Shown: positions 54,701 to 64,000 of the stretch, piece after piece | How the letters are laid out: the number at the start of each line of letters is the position of its first letter | Numbering within the stretch: the stretch's first letter is position 1 | Assembly (NCBI GenBank): GCA_029339195.1 | Contig: JAPTJF010000237.1 | Location: forward strand, 29,374 to 93,373 | Origin: Micractinium sp. NFX-FRZ | Taxonomy: Eukaryota; Chlorophyta; Trebouxiophyceae; Chlorellales; Chlorellaceae | DNA: 64,000 nucleotides | Reading direction: 5' to 3' | Made by a program: the position numbers and the translations under genes | Notes under the pieces: generated by a model | Seen by the model: only the letters and a program-made list of their open reading frames with translations | Databases searched by the model: none | What the model was told of the DNA's origin: nothing

Positions 54701-55439
54701 CCGCGGCCCGCAGCGCGCGCAGCCTCCCCTGAATTTCTGCCAGCAGGGGTTGAGGATAGATGCCGACCCAGGTGTTCAGAAGCTTGTCAAGTGGACGGTG
54801 CAGGCCCGGGCCGCCCGCTTGCCAAGTGTTGATAAAGACCTGCAGAGGGGTGCAGCAGCAGCAGGGAAGAGGCAACAAGCAGGGGGCGGGCAGGGAAGGG
54901 GTGGTGATGTAGTGGCGAGTACGATGCAGGGCAGTGCACTGAGAGTGCCGAGAGTTGGGCGGCGCGCCGCCGGCTGCTTGCAAGCAGCACCCAGAACCCG
55001 AAACACGCCCCGACTGCCCACGCACCTCTGGCAGAGAGGCCGCAAACAGCGTCTTGTAGGGCTCCCCCACCAGCTTGGACACACTGTCCAGCAGGTACAG
55101 CGCCGGCAGCTTCTGAGATGCAGATGCCTGCAGGCAAGGAGGGAGCAGGAGTCAAAACGGTGAAGTGAGAGGCTGGCCAGGGGGCGGGCGGGTGGGCGGG
55201 AGGCAGCGAAGCGCGTGCCAGTCAAACTGCAGCCAGGCCTGCCCCGCCGCGCTGCCCGAGCTCACTTGCAGCACCCGGCTGGTGATCAGCGCCGCCAGGC
55301 TAGGGGCGGAGTGGGGCTCCGTGGAGATGGCGTCTCTGGCTATCTCCGTCAGGACCACAATGTTCTTCTTCTCCACTGTCACCAGCTCAGTCAGGGCCTG
55401 CGCAAAAGCCACCACCAGGCTCGACTGCTGCGCCGTCAT
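51782..55439 (-). CDS. PCF11: PCF11 homologue, cleavage/polyadenylation factor
   Basis: Six exons (55266-55439, 55026-55127, 54159-54839, 52699-53016, 52379-52485, 51782-52112) give 570 residues. An N-terminal CID (MTAQQSSLVVAFAQAL, KNIVVLTEIARDAI, KLPALYLLDSVSKLVGEPYK, FINTWQAGGPGLHRPLDKLL) would bind the RNA polymerase II C-terminal repeat. A Gln/Pro/Tyr-rich low-complexity middle follows. The C-terminal block SRMWYLELDTWLAST, then VPVDDSQTHCALSGEQFEQF and EWRYRGAKALDA, is specific to PCF11 and its plant relatives. In PCF11 this block lies around the second zinc finger that contacts the cleavage factor CLP1. Here the expected C-x2-C of that finger reads C-x2-S and no later H-x2-C pair follows, so zinc binding is probably lost. 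Introns are mostly phase 0. The 1.14-kb intron 53017-54158 could hide a further exon. Confidence 0.88.
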
Positions 55440-55772
55440 GGCCGCAGCAACCCCTGGTGCTGGTGACGCCCAGAGGATCCTAAGGATGCAGCAGATATGC
55501 GAGCTAAGAGGCACTAGACGCGTGAGAAGGGCCAGGGCGCCATGAATTTCGCAAGGGCGGGTGGAAGGGGAGGGTCTCATGCAGGCGCATCATCAGTGCG
55601 ATGCCACCGGCAGAGCTTCATGGAAGACTGCGCGCAATTGAGTACAGCCCCCAAGGGCGCCGGGACCGGGCCAGCCGACAGGGACCTTGGACTCGCCAAC
55701 TCCGATACTCTGCAGTCCTCTCCTATCTCTAGGCAGCTCTCCAAACTGGGCTGACTCCAATTACCCGTGCAC
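55440..55772. other. Divergent promoter between PCF11 and MFS genes
   Basis: These 333 bases separate the two start codons. No element could be assigned. Confidence 0.45.
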
Positions 55773-58151
55773 ATGCTGCCAGCAACCTCCTCCGCACTGC
55801 CAGCGTTGGGCGCGGCGCCGTCGCCGCCACCGCCGCCAGTGAATGGCTCCGCTGTGTGGCGGAAGCTGCACTGGCGCCTCCTGCCGCCGCTCTTCCTCGT
55901 CTCCCTTTGCTGCCAGCTGGACCGAGCCAACCTGTCGTTCGCAGCACTGCAAATGCGCCAGGACCTGCCCTGGTTCTCGCGCTCCGTGCAAGGCCTGGGC
56001 AGCGGTGAGCCGGTGTAGCGCTCGCACGTCGAGCGTGTGCGCATGCTGTGCGTGCTCGCAACCGGTGCATTTTCCCAGGTTGGGTTCCTCGGGCAGTAAT
56101 GTGTGACGGCACTGACTCATTTGCTGCAGGCCTGTTCTTCATTGGCTACCTAGCACAGATCCCAGCCAACCTGGCCTGCGTCTCGCTGGGCCCCCGCCGC
56201 TGGCTGCCCATGATCCTCCTGGCGTGGGGCGCCGTGGCGGCCTGCTTTGCCGCCGTCAGCGGCACCGCCTCCTTCCTGGCGCTGCGCCTGCTCCTAGGAG
56301 TGGCAGAGGCGGGCGCTTACCCCTGCATCATGTACCTCCTCTCCCTCTTCTACCCACCACACCACCTGGGGCTGGCTTACTCCATGGTGGCCACCGCCAC
56401 CGCAGCTGCAGGCCTGGCTGGCGGGCCCCTGGCAGCAGGTGCGGGCATGGGGTGCAGGCAACCTCATGCTATGACTCCTGGAATTCGGCCAGCTGCTTGT
56501 GCATCCGTCCCCGCCTGCACTCCTGGCCTGGCAGGCCGGCAGCCTGCCCGCACCCCGGTGCACCCTGCTCGCCCCTCCCCCGGCAGCCTGTGTCGCCGCT
56601 GCGCTGTTCTTACCAAACCTGCTTTCCCACCTTGCAAGCGCAGGCATCATGCAGCTAGAGGGCGCTGCCGGCCTGCGGGGCTGGCAGTGGCTGTTCTTGC
56701 TGGAGGGAGTCCCGCCCCTCCTGCTGGCCGCAGCGCTCCCATTCCTGCTGCCCTCCAGCCCCCTCACGGCACGCTTCTTGCAGCCGGCGGAGCAGCAGTG
56801 GCTGTGGCGGGAGGTCAGCGGTCGCAGCGGCGACGTGGAGCTGACGAGGCTGACAGTGACGGAGCGGGAAGCAGAGGCGGGAAAGCTGGGGGCAGAGGCA
56901 GATTGCGTGCTAGCAGCAGCAACAGCAGCAGCGGCAGCAGCAGCGGCAGGGGAGCCAGCAGGGCCAGCTGGGGGTGCAGGTGACAGTGAGCACCATGAGC
57001 TGCTGGCTGCACACAAGCAGGGAGGCGCATCAGGCGCGCAGTCGCCCAGAACCCCCGCAGGCAGCAGCAGCAGCAGCGCCGGTGGCACAGGCCTGCGTGC
57101 GGCGGCGCGCGCGGGGCTGTGCGACCGCCGGGTGTGGCACCTGGCTCTCGTCATGCTGCTCATTGATGTGACGATGAACGCGGTCAACTTCTGGCTGCCA
57201 ACACTGGTGAAAGCCACCCTTCAGGGCCAGCTGCAGTCAGACGGTGGCAGCGGCAGCAGCGGTAGCAGCAGCAGCGGCAGCAGCAGCGTTAGCAGCAGCA
57301 GCGGTAGCAGCATGGACCTCTTGATCAAGGCCTCGCTCCTCACAGCCCTGCCCTTCTGTGGGGCTGCCGTGTGCATGGTGGCAAACGCGCACCACTCCAA
57401 GCGCCGCGCCGAGCGGCGCCTGCACACCGCGCTGCCCATGCTGGCAGCAGGCCTGGCGTTTGCAGCGCTGCCGCTGGCATCCGCCGCAGGCCCGGCGCTT
57501 GCCATAGCTGCGCTGACGGTGGCTGCCAGCGGCATCTGGGCGACGCACGGCCCGCTCTTCAGGTGGGAGTCTGGGTGGCTTGGTGGCCCGCACCGCCGGG
57601 GTCTGGCTGCCACAGTGTGTGGCTGACTGCATTCAGGCTGGTGCTCCCGGGCGCCTGCCTGCTCGCCCTGTGGGTGGGCCTTGTCGCTGGGCAGCACTCC
57701 CAACCAGCCCCTCCTGCAGCCTCTGGCACTGCCAACGCATGCCGCATGCTCCCTCACGGCTCCTTGGCCTGGCTTGTGCAGCTGGCCCGCCGCCTTCCTG
57801 GACCCAAAGGCCGCCGCGCTGGGCTTTGCGCTCGTCAAAACAGGGGGTGCCGTGGGCGGTTTCCTGGGCCCGGCAGCCATTGGCTGGATGGCGGATGCGC
57901 TGCATGGGTACACGGCGGCCATGCTGATGCTGGGAGGAGTGGCGGCGGCTGCCGCGGCGCTGGTCGGAGGTAGGTTGTCAACATCGGGCTGGAGGGGTTG
58001 GGCAGGGAGGGGCAGGGAGGGCCGGGGGGGACTTGCTGTGCGTGCTCTGCGTTCTTCGACGTGCCCTGCTTGCCGGGCGCCCTGTGCTTGCCATGCACCC
58101 CTCTGATGAGTCGCGCCCGTGGCCCGTGTAGTGTTTGACGATGCAGCGTAG
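55773..58151 (+). CDS. MFS transporter of the anion:cation symporter (SLC17/NarK-like ACS) type
   Basis: Five exons (55773-56004, 56130-56438, 56587-57562, 57782-57969, 58132-58151) give 574 residues. Motifs of the ACS family are clear: LHWRLLPPLFLVSLCCQLDR then ANLSFAALQMRQDL in TM1, FFIGYLAQIPANL in TM2, FLALRLLLGVAEAGAYPCIM in TM4 and GLRGWQWLFLLEGVPPLLLA after TM5. The second half starts at LCDRRVWHLALVMLLIDVTM and ends with GFALVKTGGAVGGFLGPAAI. Two low-complexity insertions are notable: an Ala/Gly-rich central loop of about 110 residues between TM6 and TM7, and a Gly-Ser repeat after TM7. The last coding exon is only 20 bases. Members carry allantoate, phthalate, phosphate, pantothenate or nicotinate; the substrate cannot be told from sequence. 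TGTAA lies 132 bases after the stop. Confidence 0.87.
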
Positions 58152-59028
58152 GAGGGATGCCTACAGTACAGATTTAATATAAAATAAAGAGCAGCATGAG
58201 GCACGGCACGGTTCCAGGGGCGCCCCCAGCTGAATGGGCAGCACATGCAGTCTGGCGATGGCCGCCACGCCTGGCCTCCTGTTGTAAAGCTGCACCGCTG
58301 CACATGATACCAGGCCGCGAGCGTGGAACGCAGGGATGGTGCAGGCGGGTTGTGTGGTGCACCACAGCACGAGCCGTGTTGGGGTGCAAAGAGGAACACG
58401 CCGGCGTGGGAAGGGCATGGCTGGTACAGCAGCGGGTCACGGCAGGGTCCCAGCCGCCACAAGGTGCACACCTGGCGAGCAGGAGGCGGTTCCAGGCTAC
58501 TTGACAATGAAACAGCTTGACACAAGCGAGCAGCAGTGTTGCCGTGCATGCATTTGCAGAGGAGGCAGCAGCTTGTATTGGCCCTTGCGGCGGCTGCGGC
58601 CGCGGCGGTGAGGTGTGCGAGGCCGGGTTGGCGCAAAAGGCCCTGGTTCTGCCCGTGCAAGCGCGCGCCTCGCCAGTTGCCTGGCCCAGCCGCCTCTTGT
58701 ATGCACATCAACATTCCTGGGCTCGCCCATCAGTCGATTCATGTGTGGGCTGTGTCCGCAGCAGAGCCGCAGCAGCAGCACCTCTTGATATTTTCCGCCC
58801 TCCAGATTTGCTCCGTGAGGCATTCGGCGCCCAGTGCATCTCTGTCTCTGAAAGCATCACTGTTCGTATTGCAAGTCCATCCACACGAGTCTACTTCCAA
58901 CCCTGTCTCCTACACCTCCCGAGGGCGTCCACTCGCTGTCAGACCTCCCCCTGCCGTGCGGGCTGCCTCCCTGCCTGGCTGAACAACATGGCCCAGAAAT
59001 GGGCCGCGTGAGCGCCCAACACGGCGTC
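58152..59028. other. Intergenic gap between co-directional genes
   Basis: This 877-base gap begins with the AT-rich 3' UTR of the MFS gene (TGTAA at 58283). The remainder is the 5' flank of the histidine kinase gene. A short ATG frame at 58988 (MAQKWAA then stop) precedes the proposed start and would be a 7-codon upstream ORF if it is transcribed. Confidence 0.45.
58283..58287 (+). terminator. TGTAA polyadenylation signal
   Basis: This TGTAA lies 132 bases after the stop of the MFS transporter gene. Confidence 0.5.
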
Positions 59029-62000
59029 ATGGGGGCGCCGGAGCGCGCTCCAGCCACCGGCGGGCCCAGCCCGCCTCCCGGCGCCGCCCATGAGGAGGAG
59101 AACTATGGTTCTCACCGTGTGACGCTCGCCTTCCGCAGCAGGTGGGCGAATGGGCGGGACCCTTAGCAATTTGGTCCGCGGGTGCTTGCAGCCGCTGTCG
59201 ACTGCACGGGACTGTGAGCAGTGTCCGAAAGCCTGTGTCTTTGCCCCCTGCAGCGCCGTGGAGGGAGAGTTCATGGCGGGGGAGGCTGAAAGCAGGTGGC
59301 GCGTTCTGGCGCTCGTGGCCGGCTTCGACTGCGTCATGTTTGTAGTCAGGGTGGCCGCCAAGCTGGTCTCGGGGGCCGCCATCGGCTACAGCCTGCTGGC
59401 GCAGCTGGCCAACATGGCCCTCCTCTACTCCCTCACGGCCCTGCTCAACTCGCGGTCTCGCCGGCTGGGCAGCCGGGCAGCGCACCAGGTGGGCGATACG
59501 GGGCAGCCAATGTCGGGCTGCAAGCGCAGGAGGGCCCTGCGCAGGACGGGGGGCGGGGGAGCGGACCGCCGGCCTGTGCCGTCGCGTGCCGGGTACTGCA
59601 CGCAGCCACCAGGCACAGGGGTGGTGTGCGCCCCCCATTAACCTGCCGCCATGCACCCGCATGTATCCGGCTGCAGGAGGAGGCGCTGCTGTGCTGCCTG
59701 ATAGCCACAGCCATCAGCCTGCTGGTGCTGAGCCTGCGGCCGGGCAACGCCAGCGACTACGTCTATGCCGCCCTCTTCCTCACCTGCACCAGCTCAGTCC
59801 TGAAACTGCGCTGGTTTGTGGGCACAGTCGCGCTGGCGGTGCCGGTGGCTGTGGCCATCACCACCAACCTGCGCCTGCACATCGCCGCCGCCGCGCCAGG
59901 CACGTGCGCCGCCGCCGACCTCGGCAGTGGCGCCTGCCTGGCGGCGGATGCGGCAGCGGCGGGCGGCAGCGCCCGGCTCGTCGAGCTGGTCCCCGTGGGC
60001 CCGCTGCCGCTGGAGGCGCTGGTGCACGTCCTTGTGGCCTGGGCCGTCGGAGCCCTCATGGCCTTTGTGTCGGGTGCGCCCCCGCTGCCCGCCTGCTGCT
60101 GCTGCTGCTGCTGCTGCTGTCGACGCTGCTGTTGCCGGTACCTCTGCTGCTGCTGTGCTGCTGTCACCTCTGCTGCGATGCTGCTGTCGCTGCTGCCGAT
60201 GTGTTGAGCTTCACAACCTGGCTGCTGCCGCTGCAGCAAGTGCCGCCTCCGCTGCCGCCTGCCGCGCCGGTGGTGTTGCTCACCCGCCCGCCCGCTCTCG
60301 TCCCCCGCTGCAGACAGCAACCGCCGCCAGTCGTTTGTGAGCCACCGGCAGGCGCTGGGCGCGGCCGCCAAGGAGCTTGGGGAGGTGCAGGCCCGGGTGC
60401 TCATGGAGCGTGAGCTGGCGGCGGCGCAGCAGCAGGCCGCTGCGCGCGCTCTGGTCGTGGCCAAGGAGAAGGCGGCCAACGAAGCCAAGAGCGAGTTCAT
60501 GAGCCTGATGTGCCACGAAGTGCGCACACCCCTCAACGGCTGCCTGGCCAGCGCGGAGATGCTGCTGGACACGGAGCTGGACGTGAGTGGGGTGGAGCGG
60601 GATAAAACATGGCACAGGGTGTGAGTCTGGTTGTTTGAAAGCAGGGGGAAAGCCAGGCGTGGAGATGCTGCTGGACACAGACTTTGACATGAGGTGAAGT
60701 GACATGTGGCATCATGTGGTGGTGGGCTGCGGTGCTGTGAGCTGTAAGGAGATGCGGGAGGTGATGGAAGGGGAGGCCACTGTGGTGAGCTGGATGTGAG
60801 CCGTGGTTGTGGACATAAGTGACATGACATGGGTGACAAGGAGGTTGGGGGCCGGGGGCGCATCTGGCAGCAGATGTGCTGCTTGGCGGCTGGCAGGTCG
60901 GGGCCAGGGGGAAGCCAGTGTTGAAAATGCGGTTTTCGCGACGCTGGGCATGCGCGGAGCACAATGTTTCGTCTTATGCACCGGATTGTGGGGGCAACTC
61001 ACGGGTGCGAGGCAGGTAAGTTGGAATTGGAACCTGCTGGCCACGTTGCTGGTTGCACCCCTCACCCTGCCCTCTCTCACCCCGCCCCCGCCCTCCCCTC
61101 CCCTCCCTCACTCACTGCAGGAGGACCAGCGGGAGCTGGCCAAGACCATCCGTGTCAGCGGCTCCATCCTGCTCTCCACAGTCTCCAACTTCCTCGACTT
61201 TTTCAAAATAGGTGCGCGCCCCGCTGTGCCGCCCGCTGTGGCCCCGCTGTGCCGCCTGCCCGTGCTCACGCCGGACCTCTCACCTCGCACGGCGGCTGCT
61301 CTCGCGCCTTGTGCAGCTGGCTGCTCTTGCACCCCTAGCGTTGCACGCCCCTAGCTGTCGGGCCCAGGGCTGCCGCCGCGCCCCGCGGGCCCAGCGCTGC
61401 CGCCGCGCCCCGCCCCCTGCGCCGCTGCCCTTCACCTTGCCCCCCCCCCCCCCTTGCCCCCGCCCCATCGCGCAACACCCACCCCATCCGTGCCCTTGCT
61501 GCTGCTGCTGCAGAAGCTGGCAAGCAGCTGGACATTGTGCGGTCCCCGTTGGACCTGCTGGACCTGGTCACGGATGTGCACTGCATCATAGAGGCCATGG
61601 TGGGGCGAGAGGTGAGGCGGCGCAGTGGGGAGGACAAGGGAGAGGTGGAGGGAGGGGGGAGCGTATTCAAGGGTTGGGGCATGAGAGGCGTTGTATCCTA
61701 ACATACACGGTGGGACGCGGGTTGAATGGGGGCAGCAAGGGACGGGAGGGAGGGCATGAGTGAGGGAGCAGTTGGAGCTTGCGGCGGCTTTGCGCTGTCG
61801 CGGCAGGCTTGCAGTGCCGGCCCTCTTCCGCCTGCCTGCCTGCCTCTCCTGCTCCGCCCCTGTGCCTCACCTCTCCTCCCTTGCCCCCTTCCCGTCCCTG
61901 TCCCTCCCCCACAGCGTGGCATTGCGCTGCTGCCGCCTGACCTGGACGGTGCTCCGGCCACGGTGCTGGGCGACCCCTCCCGCATCTGCGGCATACTGCT

Positions 62001-64000
62001 CAACCTGTACACCAACGCGGGTGCGTGGGTTGGGGGTGGGGCATAAATGGGGGGTGCCTGGGTGCCGTCCAGCTTTACAAGGAAGCTCTGCTTTGCTGCA
62101 GAGCGTGATTTTTCCACCTTAGCGTGATTTTTTCCACCTTTGCGGGTGTGGCAGGCGAGGTGGGCGGCAGGGCGTGCTGCCCGTGATCCAGACGCCACCT
62201 GCCCCCATCCTTCCCCTGCGCGAGCTCCCCCACCGCCCACGCCCCTGACACCTCCGCTCCCCCCTGGCCCGTGCCCCCTGCCCTCCAACCTGCAGCCAAG
62301 TACACCAAGCGCGGCAGCATCGCGCTGCGGGTGCGCGTGGTGGGGCGCAACTATCGGCCCGACCCAACGGTGGCCCTGAGCTTCTGTGAAAGCAACGGCG
62401 CCTCGCGCGCCGACTCCCGAGCCTCCCGCTCCCTCAGCGCCTCCATGCCCGACTCTGCACCCAACACCAGCGGGCGCAGCACGCCCACCGGCGTGCTGGC
62501 CGGCGGCGCGGGCGGCGGCGGCGCCGGCGGCACCCACGCCGCTGGCCCCAGCAGATCCAGCGGCAAGCCCGGCAGCTCGGCGGCGCACGCGGCGGCGGCC
62601 TCCGGCGGCGGCGCGCACCCGCTGTACCGCCAGGGGGGCCGGCTGGAGCATGATTCGGCAGACTCTCTTCGGGAGGCCAGTGCTGCCAGCTCCAGCGCGG
62701 CGGCGGACGCTGCGGCGCTGCTCTCGCGCCAGGCCGAGGCGGCATGCGCTGGTGAGCCCGCCTGCCCGCCTGCAACCAACCCACCAAAGAGCCGTGTGTG
62801 TGTGTTTGCTTGCAGTTCCTGGGTGCCACGTAGTGCGCTCAGCTGCCCCTGTTGACCTGACCCCATCAACCCTCCCACCCCCCGGCTGCGCTAAAACAGC
62901 CCCGCCTTGCTGCACTGCCTGCCTCTCACCTTGCATCCGTCACTCTCTGTGCTCAGCTGCGCACCTCAACCACCTGCCTTCTCCCTACCCCCCGCCTGTT
63001 GCAGGCGTCCCCCACGCCATCATGTCTTCAGTCACCGAGGTGGACGGCTGGTGCAGCGTGCACAGCCAGGCGGACCCCCACTTCGTCAGTGAGTGCCTGC
63101 CTGCCCGCTGTCATGTGTTTACGTGTATTTGTGTGAGTGGGTGCTGCCGTGCCGTGCCGTGCTGTCTTGGCAGCGCTATGTGCACATGTGCAAGCTGCAT
63201 GCCCCACGCCCAGGTCTGCGTTTTTGCGCCATTACACCATGATGGGCTACTCCGCCGTGCCTTGACCCTCCCGCCTCCTGCCCCCACCCTCCCCCACCCG
63301 CCACTCACCACCTGCAGTGCGCCACGCGCCCAGCAGCCACGCATGCGGCCCCTCCGCCGCCAGCGCCAGCAGCAGCGGCGAGGAGGAGGAGGGCGGGGAG
63401 CCGCGCTTCCTGTGCTTTGAAGTGATGGACACCGGGGTGGGGGTGTCGCACCAGGCGCTGGAGAGCTTGTTCCAGGACTATGTGCAGGTGGGTGGGAGGG
63501 GGGAGGGGGGAACCAGGGAGGGTGGATGAGCAACATGGAAAGGGGTGCATACCTGGAGGGAGAGAGGGAGGCCGCCGGGGGTGGGTGGCATGCCCATATG
63601 CCGGCGGTGGGACATGGGAGTGACGGCGGCTCTGCCCCAGGAGGTTGGCCGCAGCTCGTACCTTTCTGACCTCTCCCTCTGCCTCTTTGCTTCCATGTCC
63701 CCCTGGCCCCGCAGGGCACCGATGCCGAGATGCAGCGGCCGCGGGCCAAGGGCGGCACCGGCCTGGGCCTCAGCATCTGCTGCAAGCAGGTGGCTGTGCT
63801 GGGCGGCGCCATCGGCGCCCTCTCCAAGCCCACCTGCGGCTCCGTCTTCTGGTTCACCACCCCGCTCCTGCTGCCCCCCCGCGACAGCACCAGCGCCGAC
63901 AGCCTGGAGGCAAGCAGCGAGGAGGAGGCGGCGGCGGCAGAGGCAGCGGCAGCCGCCGCGGCCGGCGATCCGCCGCCGCGCACGGCCGCCTCGCACGCTG
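59029..64000 (+). CDS. Membrane-bound sensor histidine kinase, 3' end outside the window
   Basis: Eleven exons (59029-59141, 59254-59488, 59677-60073, 60314-60582, 61121-61211, 61514-61611, 61915-62020, 62296-62751, 63005-63088, 63318-63487, 63715 to the edge) give 768 residues so far. The N-terminal 240 residues hold about six hydrophobic helices (VLALVAGFDCVMFVVRVAAK, LLCCLIATAISLLVLSL, WFVGTVALAVPVAVAI, ALVHVLVAWAVGALMAFV). A coiled-coil linker leads to the H box SEFMSLMCHEVRTPLNG (His about 316, the phosphorylated residue). The ATPase domain shows the N box ILLNLYTNAAKYT, G1 FEVMDTGVG, an F-box-like LFQDYVQ and G2 GGTGLGLSICC. About 170 extra Ser/Gly/Ala-rich residues sit between the N and G1 boxes. 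The protein continues beyond the window in an Ala-rich linker, so a receiver domain may follow. Confidence 0.9.

Noticed and set aside
58517..59011. 164-codon plus-strand frame before the histidine kinase
   Set aside because: It ends before the kinase start, is not ATG-started, and cannot be spliced in phase to the kinase exons. It is treated as 5' flank.

Overview
The window is nuclear DNA of a green alga, most likely a Chlorella-like trebouxiophyte. The grounds are very GC-rich coding DNA, genes cut into many short exons by GT-AG introns of 100-400 bases, Ala/Gln/Ser-rich low-complexity proteins coded by CTG/CAG-type runs, and TGTAA polyadenylation signals 65-210 bases after several stop codons. 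All gene models below were spliced by hand from the sequence. Where exon coordinates are given, the phases add up unless stated otherwise. No rRNA, tRNA, CRISPR array or bacterial-type operon was seen.

Layout, left to right. 1-6669 (-): large Urb2/Npa2-like nucleolar protein, 3' end outside the window. 7656-7955 (+): 99-residue two-helix membrane protein. 8512-10665 (+): PUB-domain protein. 11158-13038 (+): MPDU1/PQ-loop protein with a transit-peptide-like N terminus. 13382-21022 (-): 19-exon plastid-type ABC1 kinase. 21398-23906 (+): RBR ubiquitin ligase with a C-terminal CCCH finger. 24529-25623 (-): small secreted protein made of two eight-cysteine modules, lying between two diverged direct repeats. 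27780-29951 (+): MYND-finger protein. 30327-32002 (+): coiled-coil protein. 32526-35512 (+): NAD(P)HX dehydratase. 35856-38345 (-): Tim17-like protein with a Gln-rich tail. 40530-42716 (-): J-domain protein. 43281-45455 (+): DNAJC8-type spliceosomal J protein. 45722-46423 (+): decayed retroelement tail. 46772-51402 (+): second MYND protein. 51782-55439 (-): PCF11 homologue. 55773-58151 (+): MFS anion transporter. 59029 to the right edge (+): membrane histidine kinase, truncated by the window.

The genes are mostly unrelated housekeeping functions: ribosome biogenesis, splicing, mRNA 3'-end formation, ubiquitin handling, metabolite repair, plastid kinase, signalling and transport. They sit as single transcription units in divergent or convergent pairs. 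The accessory-looking part is 23.9-27.8 kb, which holds the novel cysteine-rich gene, a degenerate tandem copy of its 5' end and a dispersed repeat. The retroelement remnant at 45.7-46.4 kb is the only clear mobile DNA.
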